The notes under the pieces were generated by a model. That model ran no database searches. It saw only the letters and a program-made list of their open reading frames with translations, and had not been told where the DNA came from. The translations under genes were made by a program, and so were the position numbers. Below, in pieces: positions 17,123 to 25,386 of a stretch of DNA of 64,000 bases (position 1 is its first letter; each line of letters begins with the position of its first letter). The stretch is from contig OZ257137.1 in the NCBI GenBank assembly GCA_965279115.1, positions 3,038,001 to 3,102,000 on the forward strand. The letters run 5' to 3'. This stretch comes from JAEUOS01 sp965279115. Its GTDB lineage: Bacteria; Pseudomonadota; Gammaproteobacteria; Burkholderiales; JAEUOS01.

Positions 17123-18487
17123 ATGAGCGATTACGACTACGATTTCTTTGTCATCGGCGCCGGTTCCGGCGGGGTGCGCGCAAGCCGCATGGCGGCGTCC
17201 TTCGGCGCCAAGGTGGCGGTTGCCGAGGCCTATCGTCCCGGCGGCACCTGCGTGATCCGCGGCTGCGTGCCCAAAAAGCTGATGGTCTACGCGGCCCACT
17301 TCCATGAGGATTTCGAGGACGCGCGCGGTTACGGCTGGACCGTGCCCGAGGCGCATTTCTCGTGGCCCAAGCTCATCGAAGCCAAGGATCGCGAGATCGC
17401 GCGCCTGGAAGGCATCTACGAACGCCTGCTGGTCAACGCGGGCGTCACGCTGATGCGTGGCCGGGCGAAAGTGGTCGACGCGCATGCGGTGGAACTGGAC
17501 GGCAAGCGCATCACCGCGAAATACATCCTGGTGGCCACCGGCGGCTGGCCGGTGCGCCCGGAGATTCCCGGCGCGGAATTCGGCATTTCGTCCAACGAAG
17601 CCTTCGAGTTGAAGCACCTGCCCAAGCGCGTGCTGATGGTGGGGGGCGGCTACATCGCGGTGGAGTTCGCCGGCATCTTCCGCGGCCTCGGGGCGGAAGT
17701 GACGCTTTCCTATCGCGGCTCGGAAATCCTGCGCGGCTTCGACGACGATGTGCGCAAGCACCTGCGCAGCGAGATCGAAGCCAAGGGCATCAAGGTGCTG
17801 TTGCGCAACGAGATCACGGCGATCGAAAAGCACGGCCACGGCTACCGGGTGCGCACCAGCGACGTGGACATCACCGTCGATTGTGACTGCGTCATGTTCG
17901 CCACCGGTCGCCTGCCCAACACCGCCGGCCTCGGCCTTGATTCGGTCGGCGTCAAGCTCGACGAAAACGGCGCGGTCATCGTCGATGAGCACGGCCGCAG
18001 TTCCGTGGACAGCATCTTCGCCGTCGGGGACGTCACCCACCGTGTGCAACTGACCCCGGTGGCCATTCGCGAGGGTTCGGCGGTGGCCAATACCCTGTTC
18101 AACAACCGGCCGATGACGGTTTCGCATCACAACATTCCGTCGGCGGTGTTCAGCCAGCCGCCGATCGGCACTGTCGGTGACACCGAGGAACAGGCGATCG
18201 CCAAGTACGGCCGCATCGAGGTGTACCAGGCCACCTTCCGGCCTATGAAGCACACCCTGTCGGGGCGGGTCGAGAAGACCTACATGAAGCTGCTGGTCGA
18301 GGAAAAGTCCCAGAAAGTGGTGGGTGCCCACATGGTGGGCCCGGACGCGCCGGAAATCATCCAGGGCATCGGCATCGCGGTGGTTGCGGGGCTTACCAAG
18401 CAGCAGTTCGACGACACCGTCGGCATCCATCCCACGGCTGCCGAGGAGTTCGTCACCATGCGCGAGAAGGTGCTGCGCGGGTTCTGA
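17123..18487 (+). CDS. gor: Glutathione-disulfide reductase
   Basis: A 454-residue FAD flavoenzyme that reduces oxidised glutathione with NADPH. The FAD motif is VIGAGSGGVRA (residues 10-20). The redox pair is Cys43/Cys48 in GGTCVIRGCVPKKLM, and the KKLM end is characteristic of GR. The NAD(P) motif is VGGGYIAVEFAGIF near residue 175, and the catalytic base is in HPTAAEEFVTM at the C-terminus. I use ATG 17123, since the GTG three codons earlier adds nothing conserved. A TATATT at 17066-17071 could be its -10. It is convergent with the cupin gene. Confidence 0.96.
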   Translation: MSDYDYDFFVIGAGSGGVRASRMAASFGAKVAVAEAYRPGGTCVIRGCVPKKLMVYAAHFHEDFEDARGYGWTVPEAHFSWPKLIEAKDREIARLEGIYERLLVNAGVTLMRGRAKVVDAHAVELDGKRITAKYILVATGGWPVRPEIPGAEFGISSNEAFELKHLPKRVLMVGGGYIAVEFAGIFRGLGAEVTLSYRGSEILRGFDDDVRKHLRSEIEAKGIKVLLRNEITAIEKHGHGYRVRTSDVDITVDCDCVMFATGRLPNTAGLGLDSVGVKLDENGAVIVDEHGRSSVDSIFAVGDVTHRVQLTPVAIREGSAVANTLFNNRPMTVSHHNIPSAVFSQPPIGTVGDTEEQAIAKYGRIEVYQATFRPMKHTLSGRVEKTYMKLLVEEKSQKVVGAHMVGPDAPEIIQGIGIAVVAGLTKQQFDDTVGIHPTAAEEFVTMREKVLRGF

Positions 18488-18517
18488 CCGGCGCAGTCAC
18501 CCGGGCGCAGTCGCGGT

Positions 18518-19075
18518 TCAGGCGGCGGCCTGCTCCGGCTTGAAAATGCCGGCCTTGATCAGGCGCTGCACGCCCTCCGGCGATATCTCGGCCGCCGGCG
18601 CGTCGCCGCCGATGATGCCCAGCAGCAAGCCTTCGTCGCGGCCGGGGCCGGCGTCGATGCACTCAAAGCGCCGCTGCACGCCGATTGGGCAGGCGATGAA
18701 GTCAAGCGGGGCGAGGGTTACGGATTCGATGCCGCTGTCGAGTTCCCATTCCAGCTTCCATTTGCCGTGCATCACCATGAAGGTCTCCACCGTGTCGTGG
18801 GTGTGCATGAGCACCCCGCAGCCGGGCCTGGCCGCGACGAAGGCCATGCCGAAACCGGCCCGCACATGGCTGATGGCCGCCGGTGCCAGGTCGCCAAACG
18901 GCGAAAACTGGCCTTCGCCCTTGGGCTGGGAGAAGCCAAGCACGTTGAGGAAGGTGCGCTGGCATTCGGGCAAGGCCATGTCGGGCAGGCCGGTGTTGCA
19001 GCGGGTGAGTTCGGAAAAGCGCGCCACGCTTTTGTCCATCTCGGCGCGCGAGGGTTTGATCACGGTGACGGCCAT
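18518..19075 (-). CDS. Cupin domain protein, copy 1
   Basis: A 185-residue cytosolic single-cupin protein with no signal peptide. The barrel core includes GCGVLMHTHDTVETFMVMHG, which supplies His and Glu metal ligands, and then KWKLEWELDSG. A downstream CPIGVQRRFECIDAGP closes the barrel, and the C-terminus may form a helical tail. It is strongly similar throughout to the cupin at 20543-21130, with a receptor gene between them, so a tandem duplication around the receptor is likely. Function is unknown. A dioxygenase-like or sensory role is possible but not shown. Confidence 0.82.
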   Translation of the reverse strand: MAVTVIKPSRAEMDKSVARFSELTRCNTGLPDMALPECQRTFLNVLGFSQPKGEGQFSPFGDLAPAAISHVRAGFGMAFVAARPGCGVLMHTHDTVETFMVMHGKWKLEWELDSGIESVTLAPLDFIACPIGVQRRFECIDAGPGRDEGLLLGIIGGDAPAAEISPEGVQRLIKAGIFKPEQAAA

Positions 19076-19140
19076 CTGATTCTCCGCAGGGGTGTCAGGA
19101 AAGGCTATTTAAGCAGGGCAATTGGTTTACTACAACAAGC

Positions 19141-19170
19141 ATGAAAAGGAGTTCCGGATTCTCACGGAAC
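19141..19170 (-). terminator. Candidate rho-independent terminator
   Basis: On the minus strand a six-base-pair stem (GTTCCG with CGGAAC, loop of eight) is followed by TCCTTTTC. It lies 30-60 bases after the receptor stop at 19200 and before the next cupin gene. This suggests partial termination between receptor and cupin. The stem is short, so confidence is limited. Confidence 0.4.
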
Positions 19171-19199
19171 CATCCATACGCCCCGACCAATGACTCAGC

Positions 19200-20486
19200 T
19201 TATGAGCGCGCTTTCTCGAAGGGGTATCGGATCTGACCGGTCCGGTACTTGTCGGGCGCCAGGATGACCTGCTTGCCCGGATGGCGGAACTGCTCGATAT
19301 CCTTGTCCTTGATGCCCGTGAACTGGACCAGGAGCGCGCGGCCCTCGGCCCACTCGCCATTGCGCTGGTAGCGGACCGGGCCGACGATGGTCTTGTGTTC
19401 CGTCGTGCGAATGTAGGACGCCAGCGCCTTCTGGTCCACGCCCCGGGTGGCGGTAATCGCCTGCTCGAGGATCTGGCCCATGGCGTAGCAGAACGGCGGC
19501 AGGTAATAGCCCAGCGGGTCAATCTTCTCGGCCTTCGCCCTGACGGTGTAACGCGCCAGAAAATCCTTTGTGCCCGGAAATTCCAGCGACTTCTCCGGCA
19601 CATAGGGGTTGTAATTGACCACGCCGTTCAAGTTCGAGCCGAGGCTTTCCATGATCGGCGCGAATTGCAGGCCCACCATACCGCCGCCGAACATCTTGAC
19701 ACTTTCGCCGACACCGATTTCATTGGCCGCGCGCACGATCGCCACCGATTCGCCGGGATAAGACGCGACGTAAACCAGGTCCGGCTTGGAGGACTTGATC
19801 GAGCGCATCATGGACGAGAAGTCGGTCGTGTTGGGCGGATATTTCTGGTCATACACCACCTTCAGGCCGGAGTGCGTGGCCAGGTTGCGCGCACCGGTGG
19901 CAAGGTTTTGCGAAAACTCCGCGTCGGCCGCCAGAAATGCCACTGTCTTCGCGCCCAGCTTCCTGCCGATCTCGAAGTAACCGGTGGCGATGGCCACAGA
20001 ATCGGTCAGTGGCGAATTGTTGAACCACATGTCGTGCTGCGCGCGCTCGTTGACCTCGAACGAATAGTTGCCCATCAGCAGCAACTGCCGCTGCTTGACG
20101 ATAGGCATGATCGGCGCGGTGAGGTTGGTGCCGTACGGCGCGATCAGGAGGTCTACCTTGTCGATGTCGAGCAGCTTTGCGTAGATGCCCGGCACCAGCG
20201 AAGCATTGGACTGGTCGTCATAGACGATCATTTCGACCTTGCGTCCGATGATCCCGCCGCGCGCGTTGACGTCGTCGCGCCACATCTGCAGTGCAAGCAG
20301 TCCCGGCTTTCCGCCAGCGCCCAGGGGCCCGGTCTGCGAGATCGAGAACCCGATCTTGATCGGCGCGCTCTGCGCATGGGCACCGCTGGCCAGGCTGGCC
20401 GAAACCGCCATCGCCGCGTTCACGAATTGGCGCCTGGTGAAACCGGCCGAAGCCGCTGCATCCGTGGTCTTCTCAACTGGATTCAT
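19200..20486 (-). CDS. ABC transporter substrate-binding protein, Liv type, Tat-like signal
   Basis: A 428-residue periplasmic receptor of the amino-acid/amide binding family. The N-terminus carries FTRRQFVNAAMAVSASLAS, a twin-arginine signal with cleavage near AHAQS. The mature protein begins APIKIGFSISQTGPLGAGGK. Ligand-loop residues are in APYGTNLTAPIM. It lies between two homologous cupin genes on the same strand, an arrangement that suggests ligand uptake tied to the cupins' reaction. No permease or ATPase genes are adjacent. Confidence 0.9.
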   Translation of the reverse strand: MNPVEKTTDAAASAGFTRRQFVNAAMAVSASLASGAHAQSAPIKIGFSISQTGPLGAGGKPGLLALQMWRDDVNARGGIIGRKVEMIVYDDQSNASLVPGIYAKLLDIDKVDLLIAPYGTNLTAPIMPIVKQRQLLLMGNYSFEVNERAQHDMWFNNSPLTDSVAIATGYFEIGRKLGAKTVAFLAADAEFSQNLATGARNLATHSGLKVVYDQKYPPNTTDFSSMMRSIKSSKPDLVYVASYPGESVAIVRAANEIGVGESVKMFGGGMVGLQFAPIMESLGSNLNGVVNYNPYVPEKSLEFPGTKDFLARYTVRAKAEKIDPLGYYLPPFCYAMGQILEQAITATRGVDQKALASYIRTTEHKTIVGPVRYQRNGEWAEGRALLVQFTGIKDKDIEQFRHPGKQVILAPDKYRTGQIRYPFEKARS

Positions 20487-20542
20487 GATTGTTGCTCCCG
20501 GGTTTCAAAGTGCGTCGCGTCCGTTGCCGGCCCGTCCCCGAT

Positions 20543-21130
20543 TCAGGCGGGCGACTGTGCAGGCTTGACAATGCCGGCTGCGATGAGGCGCTCCAGGCCA
20601 CCGGCCTCGATCAATCGTTGGATGCCGCCGGGCGAGATCTCGACTGCCGGCGCATCCCCGCCGATGACACCCAGCAGCAGTCCTTCATCCCTGCCGGGGC
20701 CGGCGTCGACGCATTCGAAACGGCGCTGCAGGCCGATCGGGCAGGCAATGAAATCCAGCGGCTCGAGTGTCACGCCTTCGGTGCCGCTGTCGAGCTCCCA
20801 TTCGACCTTCCATTTTCCGTGCATCACCATGAAGGTCTCCACCGTGTCATGACAATGCATCAGTACTCCGCAGCCCGGCTTCGCGCCGATGAAGGCCAAG
20901 CCGAATCCGGCGCGCAGGTGGGTGACAGCCGCCGGCGCAAGATCACCGAAGGGAGAGAACTGGCCCTCGCCCTTGGGCTGGGAGAAACCCAGCACGTTGA
21001 GGAACGTGCGTTCGCTTTCGGGCAGCAACTGCATGTCCACCACGCCCGTGTTGCAAGGGATGAGCTCGGCAAAGCGGGCGACGCACTTCGACATTTCGGC
21101 GCGCGAGGGTTGAATCACATTGATGGCCAT
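20543..21130 (-). CDS. Cupin domain protein, copy 2
   Basis: A 195-residue paralogue of the cupin at 18518-19075. The barrel reads GCGVLMHCHDTVETFMVMHG, with one difference from copy 1 (T to C), and the flanking blocks LNVLGFSQPKGEGQFSPFGD are identical in both. I start at 21130 because the resulting MAINVIQPSRAEM aligns with the start of copy 1. In-frame ATGs slightly upstream remain possible. The C-terminus has a short extra repeat (IQRLIEAGG, then LERLIAAGIVKP) absent from copy 1. It is divergent from the LysR gene at 21278, a likely regulator. Confidence 0.82.
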   Translation of the reverse strand: MAINVIQPSRAEMSKCVARFAELIPCNTGVVDMQLLPESERTFLNVLGFSQPKGEGQFSPFGDLAPAAVTHLRAGFGLAFIGAKPGCGVLMHCHDTVETFMVMHGKWKVEWELDSGTEGVTLEPLDFIACPIGLQRRFECVDAGPGRDEGLLLGVIGGDAPAVEISPGGIQRLIEAGGLERLIAAGIVKPAQSPA

Positions 21131-21277
21131 GAGCATCACCACGGGAATGAAGGGAGCGCTGATTCAATCAGGTTGCCCATGGCGCCACAATCAACGATCG
21201 CAAATGCCCGCATTCATGCCAGCTATGTTGCAGTGCGTGAATGGCGCTGTGCTTGAGTCGCGGTGTATGCTCGACGC

Positions 21278-22285
21278 ATGAAAGCCCGCCGCAACCTCGA
21301 CCTGCAACTGCTGGCCTGTCTCGATGCGTTGATCTCGGAGTGCTCCGTGACAAGGGCGGCCGAACGCATGGGCATGAGCCAGCCGGGAATGAGCAGTGCG
21401 CTCGCGCGTCTGCGACGGCTCACCAATGACGAGTTGCTGGTTCGAACCGCGCGCGGCATGGTGGCAACCCCGCGCGCCCGTGAGCTGGCCGAATCGGTGA
21501 ATGCCGGCATGCGCGCCTTCGAGGATGTGCTGGGAGATCACGGGCCTTTCGAACCCTCAAGCGCACGCGGTGCCATTACGGTGGCGACCGCCGACTTTCC
21601 GGGCATGCTGATCTTTCCGCGTGTGATGGAACGCCTATGCGCGGAGGCTCCGGGCCTGGCGGTCGAAATGCGTCTCCCCGACCCGGCGCACATCCGCGAA
21701 TGGCTGACCGACGGCGAATGCGATATCGCGGTCGGTCATTTTCCGCAACTGCACGAAGGTCTGCGCAGCACGCTGCTGTTTGAAGAATCCCTGGTGTGCG
21801 TCGCGACAGCCGATCATCCGACCATCGGCGCGCGTGTCAGTGCAGCCGAGTTCGCCGATGCCGGGCACGTCATCTTCGGCTCGCCTTTTACTCCCCTGTC
21901 ACTCCTGGAATCCGCATTGGATGATGTATTCGCGCGCATTGGCGTCAGGCGCCGGGTCGGGATGCGGGTTTCCTCGGTCTTGCTGAGTCCGTATGTGGTC
22001 GCACAGTCGCCCTTGCTTGCGGTGCTGCCGCGGGTGTTCGCGCTGCATTTCGCAACCTTCCTCCCATTAAAGCTGCTGGAAAGCGACTTTGAGTTGCCTT
22101 CCATCGGTATCAGCATGGTGTGGCACGAGCGCTCACACCGCCTCGGCATGCATACCTGGATGCGCGGCGTGATCCGCGAGGTGGCCGATAGTTACCGGGC
22201 CGGGAGGCTGGCCGCCTGGTCGCCTCCGGGTGAGTCGAAATCCGCCATTCGGACCGACGCGAGGGCTTCCGCCGCCCTGGGCTAG
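21278..22285 (+). CDS. LysR-family transcriptional regulator
   Basis: A 335-residue LysR regulator. The winged helix-turn-helix spans about residues 5-65 (CSVTRAAERMGMSQPGMSSA), and the C-terminal periplasmic-binding-like effector domain follows. I take ATG 21278, since the five codons upstream are not conserved. It is divergent from the cupin-receptor-cupin set, with 147 bases between, the classic layout for a LysR activator of the neighbouring operon. TATGCT lies seven bases before the start and could be a -10 for a very short leader. It overlaps the end of the SDR gene by four bases. Confidence 0.9.
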   Translation: MKARRNLDLQLLACLDALISECSVTRAAERMGMSQPGMSSALARLRRLTNDELLVRTARGMVATPRARELAESVNAGMRAFEDVLGDHGPFEPSSARGAITVATADFPGMLIFPRVMERLCAEAPGLAVEMRLPDPAHIREWLTDGECDIAVGHFPQLHEGLRSTLLFEESLVCVATADHPTIGARVSAAEFADAGHVIFGSPFTPLSLLESALDDVFARIGVRRRVGMRVSSVLLSPYVVAQSPLLAVLPRVFALHFATFLPLKLLESDFELPSIGISMVWHERSHRLGMHTWMRGVIREVADSYRAGRLAAWSPPGESKSAIRTDARASAALG

Positions 22286-23031
22286 AACGGCTCCTTGAAC
22301 GGTCGCAGGTCGATCTCATGCGCCCAGGCCGAGCGCGGCTGGCGGTGGATCTGCCAATACGTGTCGGCGATCGGTTCGATCGCCAAAAGGCCATTTTCTC
22401 CGGCGGACACGACGCGCTGCGGCGCATTGCTGCGCAACCGCTCGCCGTCGATGCCGCCGTCGATCACCACGTGCGCCACGTGGATGCCCAGCGGGCCGAA
22501 CTCGCGTGCCATGCTTTGCGCCACCATGCGCAGCCCCGCCTTGGCTGCGGAAAACTGCGCGAAGCCGGGCCGGCCGCGCAGGCTGGCCGATGCGCCGGTG
22601 AAGATGAGGGTGCCGCGGCCCAGCGGCGTGAGCCGGCGCGCGGCTTCACGCCCGACCAGGAAGCCGGCCAGGCAGCCAACCCGCCACATGTCCTCGAACA
22701 GGGCGGCATCGACCTCGCGGAAATCCATCTTGCGGTTGTTGCCGGCGTTGAACACCACCAGGTCGGCCGGCGCAAGTCCCGCGCCGGGGGACATGGCGCG
22801 GTCGAACAGGCGCAACACCTCATCCTCGCGCGTCACGTCGGCTACCACCGCCTCGGCGCTGCCGCCGGCAGCGAGGATCGCATCGGCTACGCGCCCGATC
22901 TTCGCGGCGGTGCGCCCGGCCACGATCACATGATGACCTTCGGCTGCGAACTTGCGGCAGCAGGCGGCGCCCAGCCCACGCTCGGCGCCAACGCCCACAA
23001 CCAGGGCAGTTGGCTTGATCAGCTTGCTCAT
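22282..23031 (-). CDS. SDR-family protein with Phe in place of the catalytic Tyr
   Basis: A 249-residue classical-length short-chain dehydrogenase homologue. The cofactor loop is VVGVGAERGLGAACC (residues 11-25), and NAG appears at 95-97. The catalytic block reads TGASASLRGRPGFAQFSAAK, so Phe160 stands where the YxxxK tyrosine is expected, while Lys164 is kept. I recall related proteins with the same change, which may use another residue or have lost redox activity. It is convergent with the LysR gene. The substrate is unknown. Confidence 0.85.
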   Translation of the reverse strand: MSKLIKPTALVVGVGAERGLGAACCRKFAAEGHHVIVAGRTAAKIGRVADAILAAGGSAEAVVADVTREDEVLRLFDRAMSPGAGLAPADLVVFNAGNNRKMDFREVDAALFEDMWRVGCLAGFLVGREAARRLTPLGRGTLIFTGASASLRGRPGFAQFSAAKAGLRMVAQSMAREFGPLGIHVAHVVIDGGIDGERLRSNAPQRVVSAGENGLLAIEPIADTYWQIHRQPRSAWAHEIDLRPFKEPF

Positions 23032-23097
23032 CGCGACTCCTCGACCATGACGAAACGGACTATAGCCGAGCCTTCTGTGCAGGGCGCTTCGCTTTGC

Positions 23098-23601
23098 CTA
23101 CTTGGTGGAAAGCTGGCGTGCCGCACCCATCCAGTCCTCGAGATGATATGCCCGCGTCAGCTTGCCGTCCCGAACGGTGTGAATGTCGATGGACATGATG
23201 CGGAACCCCTTGCCGCCGTGGGGTACGCCCATGAAGGCGACCGCCGGCGTGCCGGAGGCTTCGCCGCGGACGATGACACGGTCGCCGGCCACCAGAATCT
23301 CGCGGATCTCCCACTTCAGGTCGGGGATCGCCTTGCTGAACCCGGCGATAGCCGGCGCAACCTTGTCGCGCGGATTGCAGGCGTCGTTGGTGCCGCAGGA
23401 AACCCAGTCCGGGCTGGTCGCGCCCAGAACCAGCGCGGCCGCGTCGCGGCCGGGCGCGGCATTGAGGGCGTCGTAAAAGGGCGTGACGATGGCGCGCGCC
23501 TGTTCGACACTCATGGATTGGGCGGCTGCCTGGGTGGTGCCGAGCGCGCCACAGACGAGGACGAAGCTGCGGGTAAAGCGGGATATCGAACGGATCTGCA
23601 T
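23098..23601 (-). CDS. Exported SnoaL/ester-cyclase-like protein
   Basis: A 167-residue NTF2-fold protein of the SnoaL-like polyketide/ester cyclase group. I start at 23601 because GGAGCC precedes that ATG and the product begins with a signal peptide (RSISRFTRSFVLVCGALG, cleaved near AAAQS). The upstream in-frame start lacks such a site. The domain shows FYDALNAAPGRDAAAL and AYHLEDWMGAARQL. It is divergent from the LysR gene at 23688, which probably regulates it. The enzymatic role is unknown. Confidence 0.78.
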   Translation of the reverse strand: MQIRSISRFTRSFVLVCGALGTTQAAAQSMSVEQARAIVTPFYDALNAAPGRDAAALVLGATSPDWVSCGTNDACNPRDKVAPAIAGFSKAIPDLKWEIREILVAGDRVIVRGEASGTPAVAFMGVPHGGKGFRIMSIDIHTVRDGKLTRAYHLEDWMGAARQLSTK

Positions 23602-23658
23602 GAGGGCTCCAATGGAAAACGGGTTGGTTGGAGCCGTCATTGACGTCTAGAATGAAAA

Positions 23659-23690
23659 ATTAATCCAACGCATATTATTAATGGCATATG
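23659..23690. promoter_or_regulatory. AT-rich operator/promoter region between SnoaL-like and LysR genes
   Basis: The short divergent gap is strikingly AT-rich. Two ATTAAT palindromes stand 18 bases apart (23659-23664 and 23677-23682). An inverted CATAT/ATATG pair (23671-23675 and 23686-23690) overlaps the LysR start codon. This spacing fits a LysR-type T-N11-A site used for both autoregulation and control of the divergent gene. The assignment is by position and symmetry only. Confidence 0.45.
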
Positions 23691-24665
23691 AAGGAAATCG
23701 ATTTACGGAAAATTGACCTCAACCTGCTGGTCGTTTTCGATGTCCTGATGACAGAGCGCAGCGTCACGCGGGCGGCGGTGCGTCTGGCGCGCACCCAATC
23801 CGCGGTGAGTCACGCGCTGGCCCGATTGCGCGAGCAGGTGGGTGATCCGTTGTTGGTGAAGGTGGGAGGCCGCATGACGCCCAGCCCGCGCGCCGAGATC
23901 CTGGCCGGCGAGGTGCGTTCCGTACTCGCAAACATCCAGCGTGTGCTCGCGGCGCCGCGGCCCTTCGAACCGGCCCTAAGCACACGGGTGTTTCGGGTCG
24001 CCATTCCCGATCTTTCGAACTCGCTGTTCGCCGCGCTCGCGGCGGATGTGGGTGTGGAGGCGCCTGCCGTGGCGCTGGAATGGGTGGTGCGTGATGCGGG
24101 CACTTTGCTGGCGGTCGCGGAAGGGCGCGTGGATGTGGCGCTGATGCCGTCGGCGGTCAGGCTGCCGGAGGGGGTCGAAGGCACGGAGGCAGGTACGTTG
24201 CGCTGGGCGACCTTCGCCCGCCACGACCATCCGGCCGTGCACGAGTGGGGCAAGGCGGCATGGACTCGCTGGTCCCATGTCGTGGTGCGCGTCGGGGAGC
24301 ACATGCCGAGCCCGGTCGAATCCGCGCCGGGGATTCGGGGCGGGCGCAGGGTAGGTGCCTGGGTCCCGCATTTCTCCGCGGTTGCCCCCCTGCTGGCGCG
24401 AACCGACTTGCTTGCCACCTTGCCGCTGGTGGTGATGGCCGATGCGCTGGACCGCTACGGACTCATTGCCTTGCCGCCACCCATCCCGTTGCCTCCCATG
24501 CCGCATCGCCTGGTGTGGAGTTCGCGCCTGGCCGGCGAACCGGGTCTGCGCTGGATTTGCCAGCACGTTCAGCGCGTGTTCGGCGAGGTGGTGTCGGCAG
24601 CCGAGGCGGCGGTCGGCGGCCAAATCGGGAAATCGCGCCCGCGCCCGGGTCGGCGCCGGATTTAG
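23688..24665 (+). CDS. LysR-family transcriptional regulator
   Basis: A 325-residue LysR regulator. The DNA-binding helix-turn-helix is at about residues 20-60 (RSVTRAAVRLARTQSAVSHA). The effector domain begins near residue 95 (RVFRVAIPDLSNSLFAA). The N-terminus MKEIDLRKIDLNLLVVFDVL is typical of the NodD/NahR-like subgroup. It is transcribed away from the exported SnoaL-like gene across a 47-83 base AT-rich gap, so that gene is the probable target. The inducer is unknown. Confidence 0.9.
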   Translation: MKEIDLRKIDLNLLVVFDVLMTERSVTRAAVRLARTQSAVSHALARLREQVGDPLLVKVGGRMTPSPRAEILAGEVRSVLANIQRVLAAPRPFEPALSTRVFRVAIPDLSNSLFAALAADVGVEAPAVALEWVVRDAGTLLAVAEGRVDVALMPSAVRLPEGVEGTEAGTLRWATFARHDHPAVHEWGKAAWTRWSHVVVRVGEHMPSPVESAPGIRGGRRVGAWVPHFSAVAPLLARTDLLATLPLVVMADALDRYGLIALPPPIPLPPMPHRLVWSSRLAGEPGLRWICQHVQRVFGEVVSAAEAAVGGQIGKSRPRPGRRRI

Positions 24666-24775
24666 CTTTTTCGCTTTCCGGCCGTTATGGCCAAGAGAGG
24701 TCGTGGCGCGCCGGTTGCAACCGTGCAGGCCGTGATTGCCGCGCCCGAGGTCGCAGCTGACAACCGGAGACACGC

Positions 24776-25363
24776 ATGAAAGCCTTGATCCTTGCTTGCG
24801 CGATTGGTACGAGTGCGATGTGCGTTCCTGTTCACGCCCAATGGTATGCCGGTGCCGGACTCGGTGTCGCCGGTAGCGCGCTTGACGGCAGCAGCGGCAA
24901 TATCGGCCTGACAGCGCGCGACAAGCGCAACACCGCGGTCAAGGTTTACGGCGGCTATCAGTTCACGCCCCACTGGGGACTGGAGGCGCAATTTGCCGAT
25001 CTGGGTCGCTTCGGCTACACCGCCTGTGCCGCCGCCGTGTGCGGCAGCGGCAGCGTGCGGGTACGCCAGTGGAGTGTGGCGGCCACCGGGACCCATGCGT
25101 TTGCCAACCAGTATTTCGTGTTCGGCAAGCTCGGCGTGACCTGGAACCAGGCGCGCGGCGAGGCGGTATGTGCCGGCGCGGTGTGCGGTGGCAGCCTCGG
25201 CGGTACCCGCAGCGACCTGCTGGCGGGCGTCGGAGTCGGCTACCGCTTCACACGGGACGTTTCCATGCGCCTGGAATACGAGCATTTCGGCAAGGGCGTC
25301 GCAGGCAACGGATTCTCCGCCCGGACCGACAGCTGGATGGCGAGCCTGCACTACTCGTTCTAA
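24776..25363 (+). CDS. Outer-membrane beta-barrel protein (OmpA-like, PF13505 type)
   Basis: A 195-residue outer-membrane protein. The signal peptide covers about residues 1-22 (cleavage near VHAQW). The mature protein is a small eight-strand barrel with alternating hydrophobic strands such as AVKVYGGYQFTPHWGLEAQF. It ends LHYSF, the terminal Phe recognised by the BAM machinery. Two extracellular loops each hold a close cysteine pair (CAAAVC and CAGAVC), which could form disulfides. It stands alone between a LysR gene and a VOC gene. Role unknown. Confidence 0.85.
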   Translation: MKALILACAIGTSAMCVPVHAQWYAGAGLGVAGSALDGSSGNIGLTARDKRNTAVKVYGGYQFTPHWGLEAQFADLGRFGYTACAAAVCGSGSVRVRQWSVAATGTHAFANQYFVFGKLGVTWNQARGEAVCAGAVCGGSLGGTRSDLLAGVGVGYRFTRDVSMRLEYEHFGKGVAGNGFSARTDSWMASLHYSF

Positions 25364-25374
25364 GGGCGCTGCCC

Positions 25375-25380
25375 TAGAAT
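25375..25380 (+). promoter_or_regulatory. Candidate -10 element for leaderless VOC-gene mRNA
   Basis: TAGAAT stands six bases before the ATG at 25387, so transcription would begin at the start codon. It matches the spacing seen at 10470-10475. No ribosome site is visible before this ATG, which supports a leaderless message. No convincing -35 is visible. Confidence 0.4.
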
Positions 25381-25386
25381 GCGGGC

